Source: Chlorobium sp.
GTDB lineage: Bacteria; Bacteroidota; Chlorobiia; Chlorobiales; Chlorobiaceae
NCBI GenBank assembly: GCA_028277225.1
Contig: JANQHB010000032.1
Span: 62,001 to 126,000 of the forward strand
Direction of reading: 5' to 3'
DNA length: 64,000 bases
The position numbers and the translations under genes were made by a program. The notes beneath the pieces were generated by a model. That model was not told the DNA's origin. It searched no databases and saw only the letters and a program-made list of their open reading frames with translations. Below, piece after piece: positions 26,730 through 35,082 of the stretch (positions within the stretch are counted from its first letter, which is position 1; every line of letters starts with the position of its first letter).

Positions 26730-27680
26730 TTATTTTCTCAGGTAGACAAAGGACGGGTCAGGCCTGCCGACGAAGCATGAGCGTGTAAAACCGTATTTCT
26801 TGATGATGGCATAGGCTTTTTCCGCTTCAGCTTTCTTGCTGCCGAAATCGAACATCCAGTGGCTGCCGTCGACTATTTTCCAGCGTCCGTTAAACTCTTT
26901 TACCTGGATCGTATTGGGATTGAAACTGACACAGTCTTCACCGCCAAGAGCTCCTTTGGGGGATTTGCCGGATACCAGCATATACTGGAAAGAAGGATCG
27001 GGACGACCGACAAAACAGGACTGGTTCATACCGTAATGCTTGATGATTTCAAGTGTCCTGTACGCTTCGTTTTTCTTGCTGCCGAAATCGAACATCCAGT
27101 GGTTGCCGTCAACAACCTTCCAGCGTCCACCGATCTTTCTGACAGTTGCGGTATTCGGGTTGAATGATACGCAGTCTTCCTGAACAGCAGGACCGGGCTG
27201 CGGCAATGGCATGGGCATCGGCTGTGGAGGAATCGGTATCGGCGTTGCGATGAGCATGCGTTTGAAGGTATAGGATGAATGATAGTTTGAACGGTTGCTG
27301 CCGTCGGTAAAGCGTGTAAACGTTTCTGCCTTGATTCGATTTTTACCTGCCGGTTTGACAACGACAAGCGTCTGGCTGAACCCTTTTTCAAACATGGCGG
27401 TCAGCGCTTTGGCATTTTTCATGAGTTCAAGCGAGACATTCGGAGCAAAAAGGAAGGCGGGTACTTTCCCCCAGTCGCAATCCTTGGGGTGGCACTTGCC
27501 CCATGCATGCAGCGAGACTTTACCTCCGTTGTTGTTAATCACAAGTTTTGTTATCCCGCGGGTGTTTGGATCAGTATTGAACCAGGTTCCGGTAAATTGA
27601 TTGACCGATGCCTGGGCACTGGTATGGAACAGGAGCAATAGCACGAGAAGGGAAGAAAAGGCGGTCAAAGTCTTTTTCAT
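26730..27680 (-). CDS. secreted protein with two tandem CVSFNP repeats
   Basis: The 316-residue protein has a signal peptide (MKKTLTAFSSLLVLLLLFHTSAQA). An N-terminal domain follows, beginning with FTGTWFNTDPNTRGITKLVI. A proline-rich linker of PIP and PMP units sits near residues 150-168. Two copies of a module of about 65 residues follow. Each module begins EDCVSFNPNT, contains GRWKxVDGxHWMFDFGSKK and ends with SCFVGRPDPSF. Each copy has two Cys that could pair. I do not know the function. The N-terminal type occurs in other proteins as a possible ligand-binding barrel. The gene separates argG from argH and has its own terminator. Confidence 0.75.
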   Translation of the reverse strand: MKKTLTAFSSLLVLLLLFHTSAQASVNQFTGTWFNTDPNTRGITKLVINNNGGKVSLHAWGKCHPKDCDWGKVPAFLFAPNVSLELMKNAKALTAMFEKGFSQTLVVVKPAGKNRIKAETFTRFTDGSNRSNYHSSYTFKRMLIATPIPIPPQPMPMPLPQPGPAVQEDCVSFNPNTATVRKIGGRWKVVDGNHWMFDFGSKKNEAYRTLEIIKHYGMNQSCFVGRPDPSFQYMLVSGKSPKGALGGEDCVSFNPNTIQVKEFNGRWKIVDGSHWMFDFGSKKAEAEKAYAIIKKYGFTRSCFVGRPDPSFVYLRK

Positions 27681-27876
27681 GTGAGACCTCCGTGTCTTTT
27701 GGGTGAATGAGGGTGTGTGTGATACATGCGCCTAAAATTAAGCTTCTCACGGCTTAAAAACAATCTGAAAGATATAAAAAGGCAGCCTGGTACATCATGC
27801 TGACGGCGGCTTAAGACAGCCGACTCTCATCGCTTCTTGACATTATGCATTCGATCATTGAATATGTATTGTCATA

Positions 27877-27913
27877 ACAAGTACGGGCGGGTTTCAAACC
27901 CGCCCGTACTTGT
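27877..27913. terminator. 37-bp perfect palindrome downstream of argG
   Basis: ACAAGTACGGGCGGGTTT and its exact complement flank a single C at 27895, giving an 18-bp perfect inverted repeat. It sits 61 bp past the argG stop and may end the arg operon transcript. No T tract follows on either strand. Heptamer-like ACTATTC ACGAATC ACTATCC lies beside it. Confidence 0.6.
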
Positions 27914-27973
27914 TACTATTCACGAATCACTATCCATAAAGCCGGGAAGCCATCCGGCTTTCAGGCTATAACG

Positions 27974-29185
27974 TCACTTCTTTGCGTTTTTGGCCTGTAC
28001 CTCGCTGAATGTTTTCAGCCCGAGTCCGTAAAGATGGATAAAGCCTTCTGCCGCTTTATGGTTGAAGGTATCTGCTTCCGTATACGTTGCCAGGTCTTCA
28101 TCGTAGAGTGACCATGGTGAGGTCCTGCCCAGAAGTGTGACCGAACCCTTGTAAAGCTTGAGACGGACAAGCCCCGTTACGGTTTTCTGCGTTGCTTCGA
28201 TAAAGCCGTCAAAGGCTTCCCGCATTGGCGAGAACCATGTTCCGTTATAGATGAGGTTTGCATAATCCTGTCCGACATTCTTTTTATACTGGAAGACGGT
28301 TTTTTCAAGTGTCAGCCTTTCGAGTTCGCGATGAGCGAAATGGAGGATGGTGGCGGCAGGCGCTTCGTATATCTCCCTTGATTTGATGCCGACGACCCTG
28401 TTTTCAATCATGTCGAGGCGGCCGATTGCGTGTGCCGACCCGATAGTATTGAGTTCCATGATAAGGTCGAGACCATCCATTTTTTTCCCGTCGAGCGCAA
28501 CAGGAACCCCTTTTTCGAATTCAATATCGATGACGGCAGCCTTTTCGGGCGCTTTTTCAGGTGACGTGGTGATCTGGTATGCATCTTCAGGCGGGGCAAC
28601 CATCGGGTCTTCAAGGACGCCGCATTCGATGCTGATACCCCAGATATTTTCATCAATCGAGTATGGGCTTTTTTTCGTTGCCGATACCGGTATGTTGTGT
28701 TTTTCAGCATAGGCGATCTCTGCTTCACGGGAGGTGAATTCCCATTCGCGAAGCGGTGCAAGTACCTTGAGATGGGGGGCAAGGGAAGCAAATGTCACTT
28801 CGAATCGGACCTGGTCGTTGCCTTTTCCGGTACACCCATGGGCCAGCATGGTGCAGTTTTCGGCAAGTGCCGTATCGACAAGCGCCTTGGCAAGAAGAGG
28901 TCTGCCGAGAGCGGTTGCAAGTGGATAGACGTCCTCGTAAAGTGCGCCGGCCTTGAGTGCAGGCCAGATATATTCGTCAACGAATGTTTTGCGCAGATCA
29001 AGGAATGAAAAGCTCGATGCGCCAGTCGCCACGGCTTTTTCTTCCAGGTTCTCGATTTCTTTCTGCTGTCCGAGATTTCCCGTGACGGCAACGATATCAG
29101 CATCGTATGTATCCTTGAGCCACTTGATCATAACCGATGTATCAAGTCCGCCGGAATAGGCGATGGCGATTTTTTCCTTTTTCAT
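27974..29185 (-). CDS. argG: argininosuccinate synthase
   Basis: This enzyme ligates citrulline and aspartate with ATP. The PP-loop IAIAYSGGLDTSVMIKWL at the N-terminus is diagnostic. I chose the ATG at 29185 (403 residues, MKKEKIAIAY), the usual start for the family. The frame can be extended to a TTG at 29197 touching the argR stop. It is the last gene of the argC-J-B-F-R-G series. Confidence 0.96.
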   Translation of the reverse strand: MKKEKIAIAYSGGLDTSVMIKWLKDTYDADIVAVTGNLGQQKEIENLEEKAVATGASSFSFLDLRKTFVDEYIWPALKAGALYEDVYPLATALGRPLLAKALVDTALAENCTMLAHGCTGKGNDQVRFEVTFASLAPHLKVLAPLREWEFTSREAEIAYAEKHNIPVSATKKSPYSIDENIWGISIECGVLEDPMVAPPEDAYQITTSPEKAPEKAAVIDIEFEKGVPVALDGKKMDGLDLIMELNTIGSAHAIGRLDMIENRVVGIKSREIYEAPAATILHFAHRELERLTLEKTVFQYKKNVGQDYANLIYNGTWFSPMREAFDGFIEATQKTVTGLVRLKLYKGSVTLLGRTSPWSLYDEDLATYTEADTFNHKAAEGFIHLYGLGLKTFSEVQAKNAKK

Positions 29186-29197
29186 GGTGCGTTTCAA

Positions 29198-29644
29198 TCA
29201 GGTTGTTAAAAGATTTGAATGAATGAACTCGAGTATGCCACGGATGTCCTTGACAGAGGCTGGAATGACAAGAACGGTATCGTCACCGGCAATTGTTCCC
29301 AGGATTCTTGAGCTTTTGAGATGATCGATATAGGAACCGACGCCATGCGCCCTTCCAGGCAGGGTTTTTATGACGACAGATGTCTCATTGGACTCGATAC
29401 TCTGTATCTCCATTTCGACAAGCCCCTTTATCATATGTCCGGGATTCTCATCGGGAAATACCAGGCGGTAACCGGTGGCTGTTCGTGAACGTATAATGCC
29501 AAGCTCCGAGCAGTCCCTAGACAAGGTCGCCTGGGCGACCTCGATACCTGTGTTCAACAGCAATTGCATGAGTTCGTGCTGATTGCCGACTTCGTTCTGC
29601 TGGAGAATTTCCTTGATTTTCCGGTGCCGTATCTGTTTTCCCAT
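29198..29644 (-). CDS. argR: arginine repressor
   Basis: The 148-residue protein has an N-terminal winged helix (KEILQQNEVGNQHELMQLL, then TLSRDCSELGI as the recognition helix). Its C-terminal oligomerisation and arginine-binding domain has GTIAGDDTVLVIP. It is encoded inside the operon it should control, 13 bp after argF. Candidate ARG boxes lie ahead of argC at 33966-34011. Confidence 0.95.
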   Translation of the reverse strand: MGKQIRHRKIKEILQQNEVGNQHELMQLLLNTGIEVAQATLSRDCSELGIIRSRTATGYRLVFPDENPGHMIKGLVEMEIQSIESNETSVVIKTLPGRAHGVGSYIDHLKSSRILGTIAGDDTVLVIPASVKDIRGILEFIHSNLLTT

Positions 29645-29657
29645 AAGTCTCCGGATT

Positions 29658-30665
29658 TCAGCGTGTTAGTTTGTTTGCGACGTTCTGCAACCTGTGTGTC
29701 AGATGGAACTTCCTGTAATCATCGTGGTTGAGAAGATTGACCAGCAGGGCTTTCTGGACATGGAGCCTGTTTTCGGCTTCGTCGATAACGATTGATTGCG
29801 GCCCGTCCATGACTTCGGCCGTTATTTCCTGGCCCCGGTGCGCAGGCATGCAATGCATGACGACTGCCCCCGGTTTTGCTGCATCAAGAAGCTGCCGGTT
29901 GATCTGGTAAGGCTTGAATATGTCGAGTCTTTTATCGGCTTCCGCTTCCTGGCCCATGCTGGTCCAGACATCCGTATACAATACGTCGGCATCATTGGCG
30001 GCGGAGACCGGATCATGGATGATCTCTATGATACTATCGCTGTTTTTCCTCGCATGTTCAAGGATTGCAGGGTCAGGCTGGAATTCCTGCATTTCAGGGC
30101 ATGCGAGTACAAAGTGAAAGGGAAGTTTGCCGGCAAGTTCGATCCAGGAATTGGCAACGTTGTTGCCGTCGCCAACAAAGACGACCTTGATGCGGTCATG
30201 CCATAATCCTTTTTCGTAAAGGGTGAAGGCATCGGCCAGGATCTGGCACGGATGTGACAGATCGGTAAGAGCGTTGATCACCGGGATGGATGCATGTTCA
30301 GCAAGGGAGTCGATAACACTGTGTTCATGCAGGCGAGCCACAATGGCGTTGTTGTAACGGGAAAGAAGCTGAGCGATGTCTTCGATGGCCTCCCTTGAAT
30401 TGACACCGATCGATTTTCCATCGAGATTTACCGCATAGCCTCCGAGTTCATGTATGCCGATTTCAAACGACACACGTGTTCTGAGGGACGGTTTGTTAAA
30501 AATCATTGCTACCGTTTTTCCTGCCAGCGGTTTATAGGCGGCAGCCGAAGCACTGTCGAGTCTTTTCTTTTTGATAAAAAGAGAGAAATCGAACAGTTCC
30601 ATGATTTGTGCGGCATCGAGTTGCGAAAAGCCGAGAAAGTCTCTTTTCATGTTTTGTTTTGCCAA
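29658..30665 (-). CDS. argF: ornithine carbamoyltransferase
   Basis: The 335-residue enzyme makes citrulline from ornithine and carbamoyl phosphate. The phosphate-binding motif reads SLRTRVSFE instead of the more common STRTR. The ornithine site HCMPAHRG stands for HCLP, both conservative changes. The gene lies 3 bp after argB, so it is in the same transcript. Confidence 0.95.
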   Translation of the reverse strand: MAKQNMKRDFLGFSQLDAAQIMELFDFSLFIKKKRLDSASAAAYKPLAGKTVAMIFNKPSLRTRVSFEIGIHELGGYAVNLDGKSIGVNSREAIEDIAQLLSRYNNAIVARLHEHSVIDSLAEHASIPVINALTDLSHPCQILADAFTLYEKGLWHDRIKVVFVGDGNNVANSWIELAGKLPFHFVLACPEMQEFQPDPAILEHARKNSDSIIEIIHDPVSAANDADVLYTDVWTSMGQEAEADKRLDIFKPYQINRQLLDAAKPGAVVMHCMPAHRGQEITAEVMDGPQSIVIDEAENRLHVQKALLVNLLNHDDYRKFHLTHRLQNVANKLTR

Positions 30666-30668
30666 AAG

Positions 30669-31595
30669 TTATCTCCGATTCTCTGTTGAGCTGTCTGAGT
30701 CTTTTTCAGTGACGAATTGTGTGCCGACACCCCGATCTGTAAAAACCTCGAGGAGCAGCGAGTGCATGAGTCTGCCGTCTATAAGGTGGATCTTGTGAAC
30801 TCCGCCGTCCAGGGTTGAATATGCGGAGAGCGCTTTAGGTATCATGCCGCCGGATATGACACCGTTTTCAATAAGGTCGGCAGCATCTGCCTTGCAGACG
30901 CTTTTAAGGATCGTATCGCCATGATAGACACCCGGGACATCACTGACGTAAATCAGCTTTTCCGCACCGAGCGCGATAGCGATAGCGCTTGCAGCGTCAT
31001 CTGCATTGATGTTGTAAATGTTGCCTTTATCGTCGAACCCGATTGGTGCTATAACAGGAATCAGCCTGGCATGGCAGAGAAGATCGAGGTAGCGGGTGTT
31101 GATCTGTTCGACTTTTCCCACAAGTCCAAGATATTCGGCTTCCTTGCAGGGATTCGCCTTTATCGTGTTTGCATCGAGTCCGCTGACGCCGACAGCCTTG
31201 GCTCCGTGTTCACTGATGAGGCGGACGATATCCTGGTTGACTTTTCCGGCAAGCGTCATCTGGACAACCGAGATCATTTCCTTGTCGGTGACCCTTTTTC
31301 CATGGACGAACCGGGTCTTGATGCCAAGCCCGTCTGCGGTTGCAGTGATGGCGTCACCTCCACCGTGGACAAGGACTACATTGATCCCGACTTTGCGCAG
31401 CAGGGTGACATTTTGTGCGAAAGCATCCTTGAGAAGATCGTCTTTCATGGCAGAGCCTCCGTACTTGATAACAAATGTCTTGTCCTCAAATTTACGGATA
31501 TAGGGCAGTGCCTCAATCAATACCTCGCCAATAGTGGACTGCGGGAGATTGTTTTGCAGATCGTTTATTGCCTGGTTGTCGCTGGATAGTGTCAT
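30669..31595 (-). CDS. argB: acetylglutamate kinase
   Basis: This 308-residue kinase phosphorylates N-acetylglutamate. It has the KYGGSAM nucleotide-binding start, VLVHGGGDAI, and the later NINADDAASAIAIALGAEKL stretch. The length includes an N-terminal helix typical of the hexameric, arginine-inhibited form, so feedback inhibition by arginine is likely. Its ATG overlaps the argJ stop by 4 bp. Confidence 0.95.
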   Translation of the reverse strand: MTLSSDNQAINDLQNNLPQSTIGEVLIEALPYIRKFEDKTFVIKYGGSAMKDDLLKDAFAQNVTLLRKVGINVVLVHGGGDAITATADGLGIKTRFVHGKRVTDKEMISVVQMTLAGKVNQDIVRLISEHGAKAVGVSGLDANTIKANPCKEAEYLGLVGKVEQINTRYLDLLCHARLIPVIAPIGFDDKGNIYNINADDAASAIAIALGAEKLIYVSDVPGVYHGDTILKSVCKADAADLIENGVISGGMIPKALSAYSTLDGGVHKIHLIDGRLMHSLLLEVFTDRGVGTQFVTEKDSDSSTENRR

Positions 31596-32890
31596 GTTCT
31601 GTAATCGGCGTTTATTTCGATATACTCCTTGCTCAGGTCGCAGGTGCGGGAAATTGCCTGACCGGGTCCGTCATCCACTGTGAGGGTAATGGAAAAGCTT
31701 CCGAGACCGAGAATCTTTTTTGCATCGTCTTCTGAAAAATCCGAGCGATAACCCGGTTCGAGAATTTTGAGGTCGTTGAACCTGATGGTGGTGTTTTCCG
31801 GATTGAAAACAGCGCCTGATCTTCCTGCGGCAGCTATGATCCGTCCCCAGTTGGGATCTTCGCCGTGTATGGCTGTTTTCACCAGGTTCGAGTTGGCAAC
31901 AGTTCGTGCGATTTTTTCCGCATCGCTGTCTGTTGCGGCACCTTCTACATGAATTTCGACCAGTTTGGTTGCTCCTTCACCATCCTTGACGATCAGCTTC
32001 GCAAAAAAGGTCATCAGGCTTTCAAGCGCTCGATAGAAAATATCTGCATCGTGACTGTCTGCCTTTATCGTGTATCCGTTGCCGGACAGGATGGCAACCA
32101 TGTCATTGGTGCTTGTGTCGCCATCGACCGTTATGGTGTTAAAGCTCTTCCGGTTCGCATCCGAAAGCATCTCCTGAAGCAGTTTCTGGTCGATATCCGC
32201 ATCGGTTACCAGGAACGAAAGCATGGTCGCCATGTCCGGGCATATCATGCCGGAACCTTTTGCAATGCCGCACAGACGCGCCGTTCCGCCTGAAAGAGAA
32301 ACATTGATGCCGAAAAATTTCGGAAACGTATCGGTTGTCATGATTGCTTCGGCCGTATTTGCGCAGGAGTCTTCAAGCATGACAGCTGACAGCGAGTCGA
32401 TTGCTTTTTCGATTTTTTCCATCGGAAGAGGTACGCCTATGACCCCTGTTGAAGAGACCAGTACGCCTCCAGGCTCGATTCCGATCGCATCAGCAGTCAT
32501 ACCGGCCATCTTTTCGGCATCTCTCAACCCCTGTTGTCCTGTTGCGGCGTTAGCGTTGCCGCTGTTGCAGACTATGGCCTGTATAGCCGAAGGCGATTGA
32601 TGGAACGTCTTTTTCGAAAGACTCACCGGAGCAGCACAGCAGAGGTTTCGCGTAAAAACGCATGCCGCTGCTGCAGGCTGGTCGGATTTGATGATCACGA
32701 GGTCCTGTCTGCCGGTTTTGATGCCGGCATGGGCAATGCCCGATGAAAAACCGGCAGGCCAGAAATTCCTGTGGATCGCCTCTTTCGGAGAAAGAGGTGA
32801 CGCTTCCTCCGGCCATACAGTTTCGGCATCCAGTGTTTCTATGGCTGAAAAAGCCTTATGCAGCTTAGAGTAATCCGCGAGTTTCATCAT
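31592..32890 (-). CDS. argJ: glutamate N-acetyltransferase/amino-acid acetyltransferase
   Basis: The 432-residue ArgJ moves the acetyl group between N-acetylornithine and glutamate, recycling it. The precursor self-cleaves before a Thr. The local sequence VDGDTSTNDMV is conserved near the middle, and STGVIGVPLPM is also typical. Its start overlaps the end of argC by 26 bp, so the two genes are tightly linked. No argA is seen, consistent with a recycling pathway. Confidence 0.94.
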   Translation of the reverse strand: MMKLADYSKLHKAFSAIETLDAETVWPEEASPLSPKEAIHRNFWPAGFSSGIAHAGIKTGRQDLVIIKSDQPAAAACVFTRNLCCAAPVSLSKKTFHQSPSAIQAIVCNSGNANAATGQQGLRDAEKMAGMTADAIGIEPGGVLVSSTGVIGVPLPMEKIEKAIDSLSAVMLEDSCANTAEAIMTTDTFPKFFGINVSLSGGTARLCGIAKGSGMICPDMATMLSFLVTDADIDQKLLQEMLSDANRKSFNTITVDGDTSTNDMVAILSGNGYTIKADSHDADIFYRALESLMTFFAKLIVKDGEGATKLVEIHVEGAATDSDAEKIARTVANSNLVKTAIHGEDPNWGRIIAAAGRSGAVFNPENTTIRFNDLKILEPGYRSDFSEDDAKKILGLGSFSITLTVDDGPGQAISRTCDLSKEYIEINADYRT

Positions 32891-33881
32891 AACCGAGCAT
32901 AATGTTCATGTTCTGTACGGCCTGGCCGGCAGCGCCTTTTACCAGGTTGTCGATTGCGGTGACAATAACCGCCGTTCCGCCGTCCGCACTGTTTGCGACA
33001 TGAATATCGCAAAAATTTGTATGGACAACATGCTGAATTTCGGGCATGCTCTTCTGTACCCTCACAAAAGGAGCGGAACGGTAATACATCCTGTAGTGCT
33101 CATCGAGATCAGCAGCGGAAATGTGCCTGTCAAGCTGGATCGTGAGCACGGAATAAATCCCCCTGACCAGCGGGGCGATCATAGGCGTGAAGGTAAATCC
33201 GAAATCGGGCTGAAGCGTACTGGTGTCGAGCGCCTGGAGAATTTCAGGGGTATGCTGGTGTCGGGCGGCTTTGTATGCGCGTATGTTCCCGCTCATTTCG
33301 GAGAAGGACAGTTCGACTTTTCCGGATTTACCTGCACCGGACAAACCCGATATCGATGTACAACTGACATTTGTGATCAGGACATCCTGCAAAGTTTTTT
33401 TGACAAGCGGAGCGATACCCAGGATAATACTGGTCGCATAACACCCCGGATTGCTGATTGCTTCTGCCGTTTTGATGTCGTCATGAAAAAGTTCGGGTAA
33501 GCCATAGGTCAGAAAAGAGCCGGGCTTTTTGTTTCCGGAATAGAATGCAGCATGCTCCTCCGGACTCTTCAGTCTGAAATCGCCGGAAAGATCAACAACC
33601 GTTTTCCCTTCATTTGTAAGCTTCGGAACGATCGACAATGCTTCACCATGCGGGAGCGCAAGAAAATATATATCCGTTTCCAGGTTACCGTCAAAGGATT
33701 CGTACACGGCGTCCGTATCGAGATACGGGTACACATCCCTGACGTTTTTTCCTGTCTGTGTATGCGCGTAGAGTTTTTCGAGTTTAACCGAAGGGTGCCT
33801 CAAAAGAATTTTGGTCAGTTCCGCGCCCGAATATCCGGAAGCACCGATGATCGACACAGTCGGCTTTTTATAGCCCTTCAT
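32865..33881 (-). CDS. argC: N-acetyl-gamma-glutamyl-phosphate reductase
   Basis: This 338-residue NADPH enzyme starts MKGYKKPTVSIIGASGYSGA, with the Rossmann loop GASGYSG. The catalytic Cys lies in SNPGCYATSIILG. I selected the ATG at 33881, preceded by GGGGGATAAG. A 23-residue upstream extension in the open frame has no resemblance to the family. It is the first gene of the arg operon, with ARG-box-like sequences ahead of it. Confidence 0.95.
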   Translation of the reverse strand: MKGYKKPTVSIIGASGYSGAELTKILLRHPSVKLEKLYAHTQTGKNVRDVYPYLDTDAVYESFDGNLETDIYFLALPHGEALSIVPKLTNEGKTVVDLSGDFRLKSPEEHAAFYSGNKKPGSFLTYGLPELFHDDIKTAEAISNPGCYATSIILGIAPLVKKTLQDVLITNVSCTSISGLSGAGKSGKVELSFSEMSGNIRAYKAARHQHTPEILQALDTSTLQPDFGFTFTPMIAPLVRGIYSVLTIQLDRHISAADLDEHYRMYYRSAPFVRVQKSMPEIQHVVHTNFCDIHVANSADGGTAVIVTAIDNLVKGAAGQAVQNMNIMLGYDETRGLL

Positions 33882-33965
33882 AAATCTTATCCCCCCATAC
33901 CCCATTCGCATCCGGATGGTTATTCGTGAATCCGGATATGAATTAGGCAAGCACTTAAAATAAAA

Positions 33966-34011
33966 TGAATTATTCTGATGAATACATATTCTTTATCTGG
34001 ATGAATATTCA
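33966..34011 (-). promoter_or_regulatory. candidate ARG boxes upstream of argC
   Basis: TGAAT-ACAT-ATTCT at 33979-33992 matches the ArgR half-site pair TGAAT-N4-ATTCA with one mismatch. TGAATTATTC at 33966-33975 and TGAATATTCA at 34002-34011 add closely packed half-sites. They lie about 85-130 bp upstream of the argC start, where an ArgR hexamer would block the promoter. The spacing of the two outer sites is shorter than the classic box. Confidence 0.6.
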
Positions 34012-34120
34012 TGAATATGGATAAAATAGCGAATTCCTGATGGATTGCAAGGTTTTTGGCGGGATGTTTTTTGTCTATCTTTGCTGGGTCGAGTGAGCCA
34101 TTATAAAGTTTAACGTTGTT

Positions 34121-35038
34121 TTGCCTGTGACTGGCCGGAAAGGAAAAGCTCTCGCAATAATTCTGTTGCTTGCAACTGTATCGCTTGTATTGGTGTTGCT
34201 GTTTATGAAGGGCTGCAATGAGGAGAATAGTGTGCCGGCGCGCTCAGCAGTCAGCGGGCAGCTCAGGGTTGGTGCGGTGCATTCTGTGTATGCCTTGTTC
34301 GAAAAGATCGCCCCTGTGTTCAGCAGCTATTATCCGAAAGCTGATATCAGGGTCGAGAGTGGCCATTTTGAGGTTGTTTTCAATCGTTTTCTCAGAAATG
34401 AGAATGGGGCGATGCTGATAGGCGGTATGCCCGGTGAAGCAGAGCGTCTTGTTCTTGAAGGTATCGATGAGGGCTATCGTCTGGAGCCGGTAGCCAGAAA
34501 TGCTGTTGTCTGTGTCGTCAGCTCCGCTTTCAGGCAGAGGTCTCTTAGCCTTGCAGAGCTTGCGGATATTTTTACCGCGCAGCGGGAGATGAAGGATGTT
34601 ACAGCGTACCTTAATAAAAACGATATCAATTTGCACCGGCAATTTCAGGCTCTTGCCTGTCCGGAAGAGAAGGGTCTCGTTGCACGGCTTGTCGACAGTG
34701 ACGATGAATTGATTGAGGTTGCTGCAGGCAGCGAAAATGCGATCGTACTTCTGTCTCTTTCGGGTTATGCAGAGGTGATGAAAGCAGGTTTTTATGGTTC
34801 TTCGACGAGGATCCTTCCTGTATCATCAACCGTAGATGACGAATCTGTATTGCCGTCACAACTCAATGTTTTCACGGAAAAATATCCTTTGACATATATA
34901 ATCTATTATCTGTACCGTAAAGATAATCCGCTTGCAGCAGGTTTCGGTGCCTGGCTTGGCGACCATGCCAGGAAGCTTTTTGTCCGTTCGCCCATAGCTC
35001 CTTTCAGGGAGCCCCGGCGTGTGATCATGCTCAAGTGA
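34121..35038 (+). CDS. PstS-like periplasmic substrate-binding protein
   Basis: The 305-residue protein has an N-terminal membrane segment (LAIILLLATVSLVLVLLFM) followed by KGC, so it may be a lipoprotein or membrane-anchored. The rest resembles the PBP-like domain of phosphate ABC transporters, with LSLAELADIFTAQREMKDV and a late YIIYYLYRKDNPLAAGF. Key anion-binding residues are not obvious. It begins at a TTG, or possibly GTG 34127. It stands 44 bp before a diguanylate cyclase gene, so it could feed a signal rather than a transporter. Confidence 0.72.
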   Translation: MPVTGRKGKALAIILLLATVSLVLVLLFMKGCNEENSVPARSAVSGQLRVGAVHSVYALFEKIAPVFSSYYPKADIRVESGHFEVVFNRFLRNENGAMLIGGMPGEAERLVLEGIDEGYRLEPVARNAVVCVVSSAFRQRSLSLAELADIFTAQREMKDVTAYLNKNDINLHRQFQALACPEEKGLVARLVDSDDELIEVAAGSENAIVLLSLSGYAEVMKAGFYGSSTRILPVSSTVDDESVLPSQLNVFTEKYPLTYIIYYLYRKDNPLAAGFGAWLGDHARKLFVRSPIAPFREPRRVIMLK

Positions 35039-35082
35039 ATGAGCAGGGAAATATTTCATTCAAATAACGTTTTTGTACCAGG

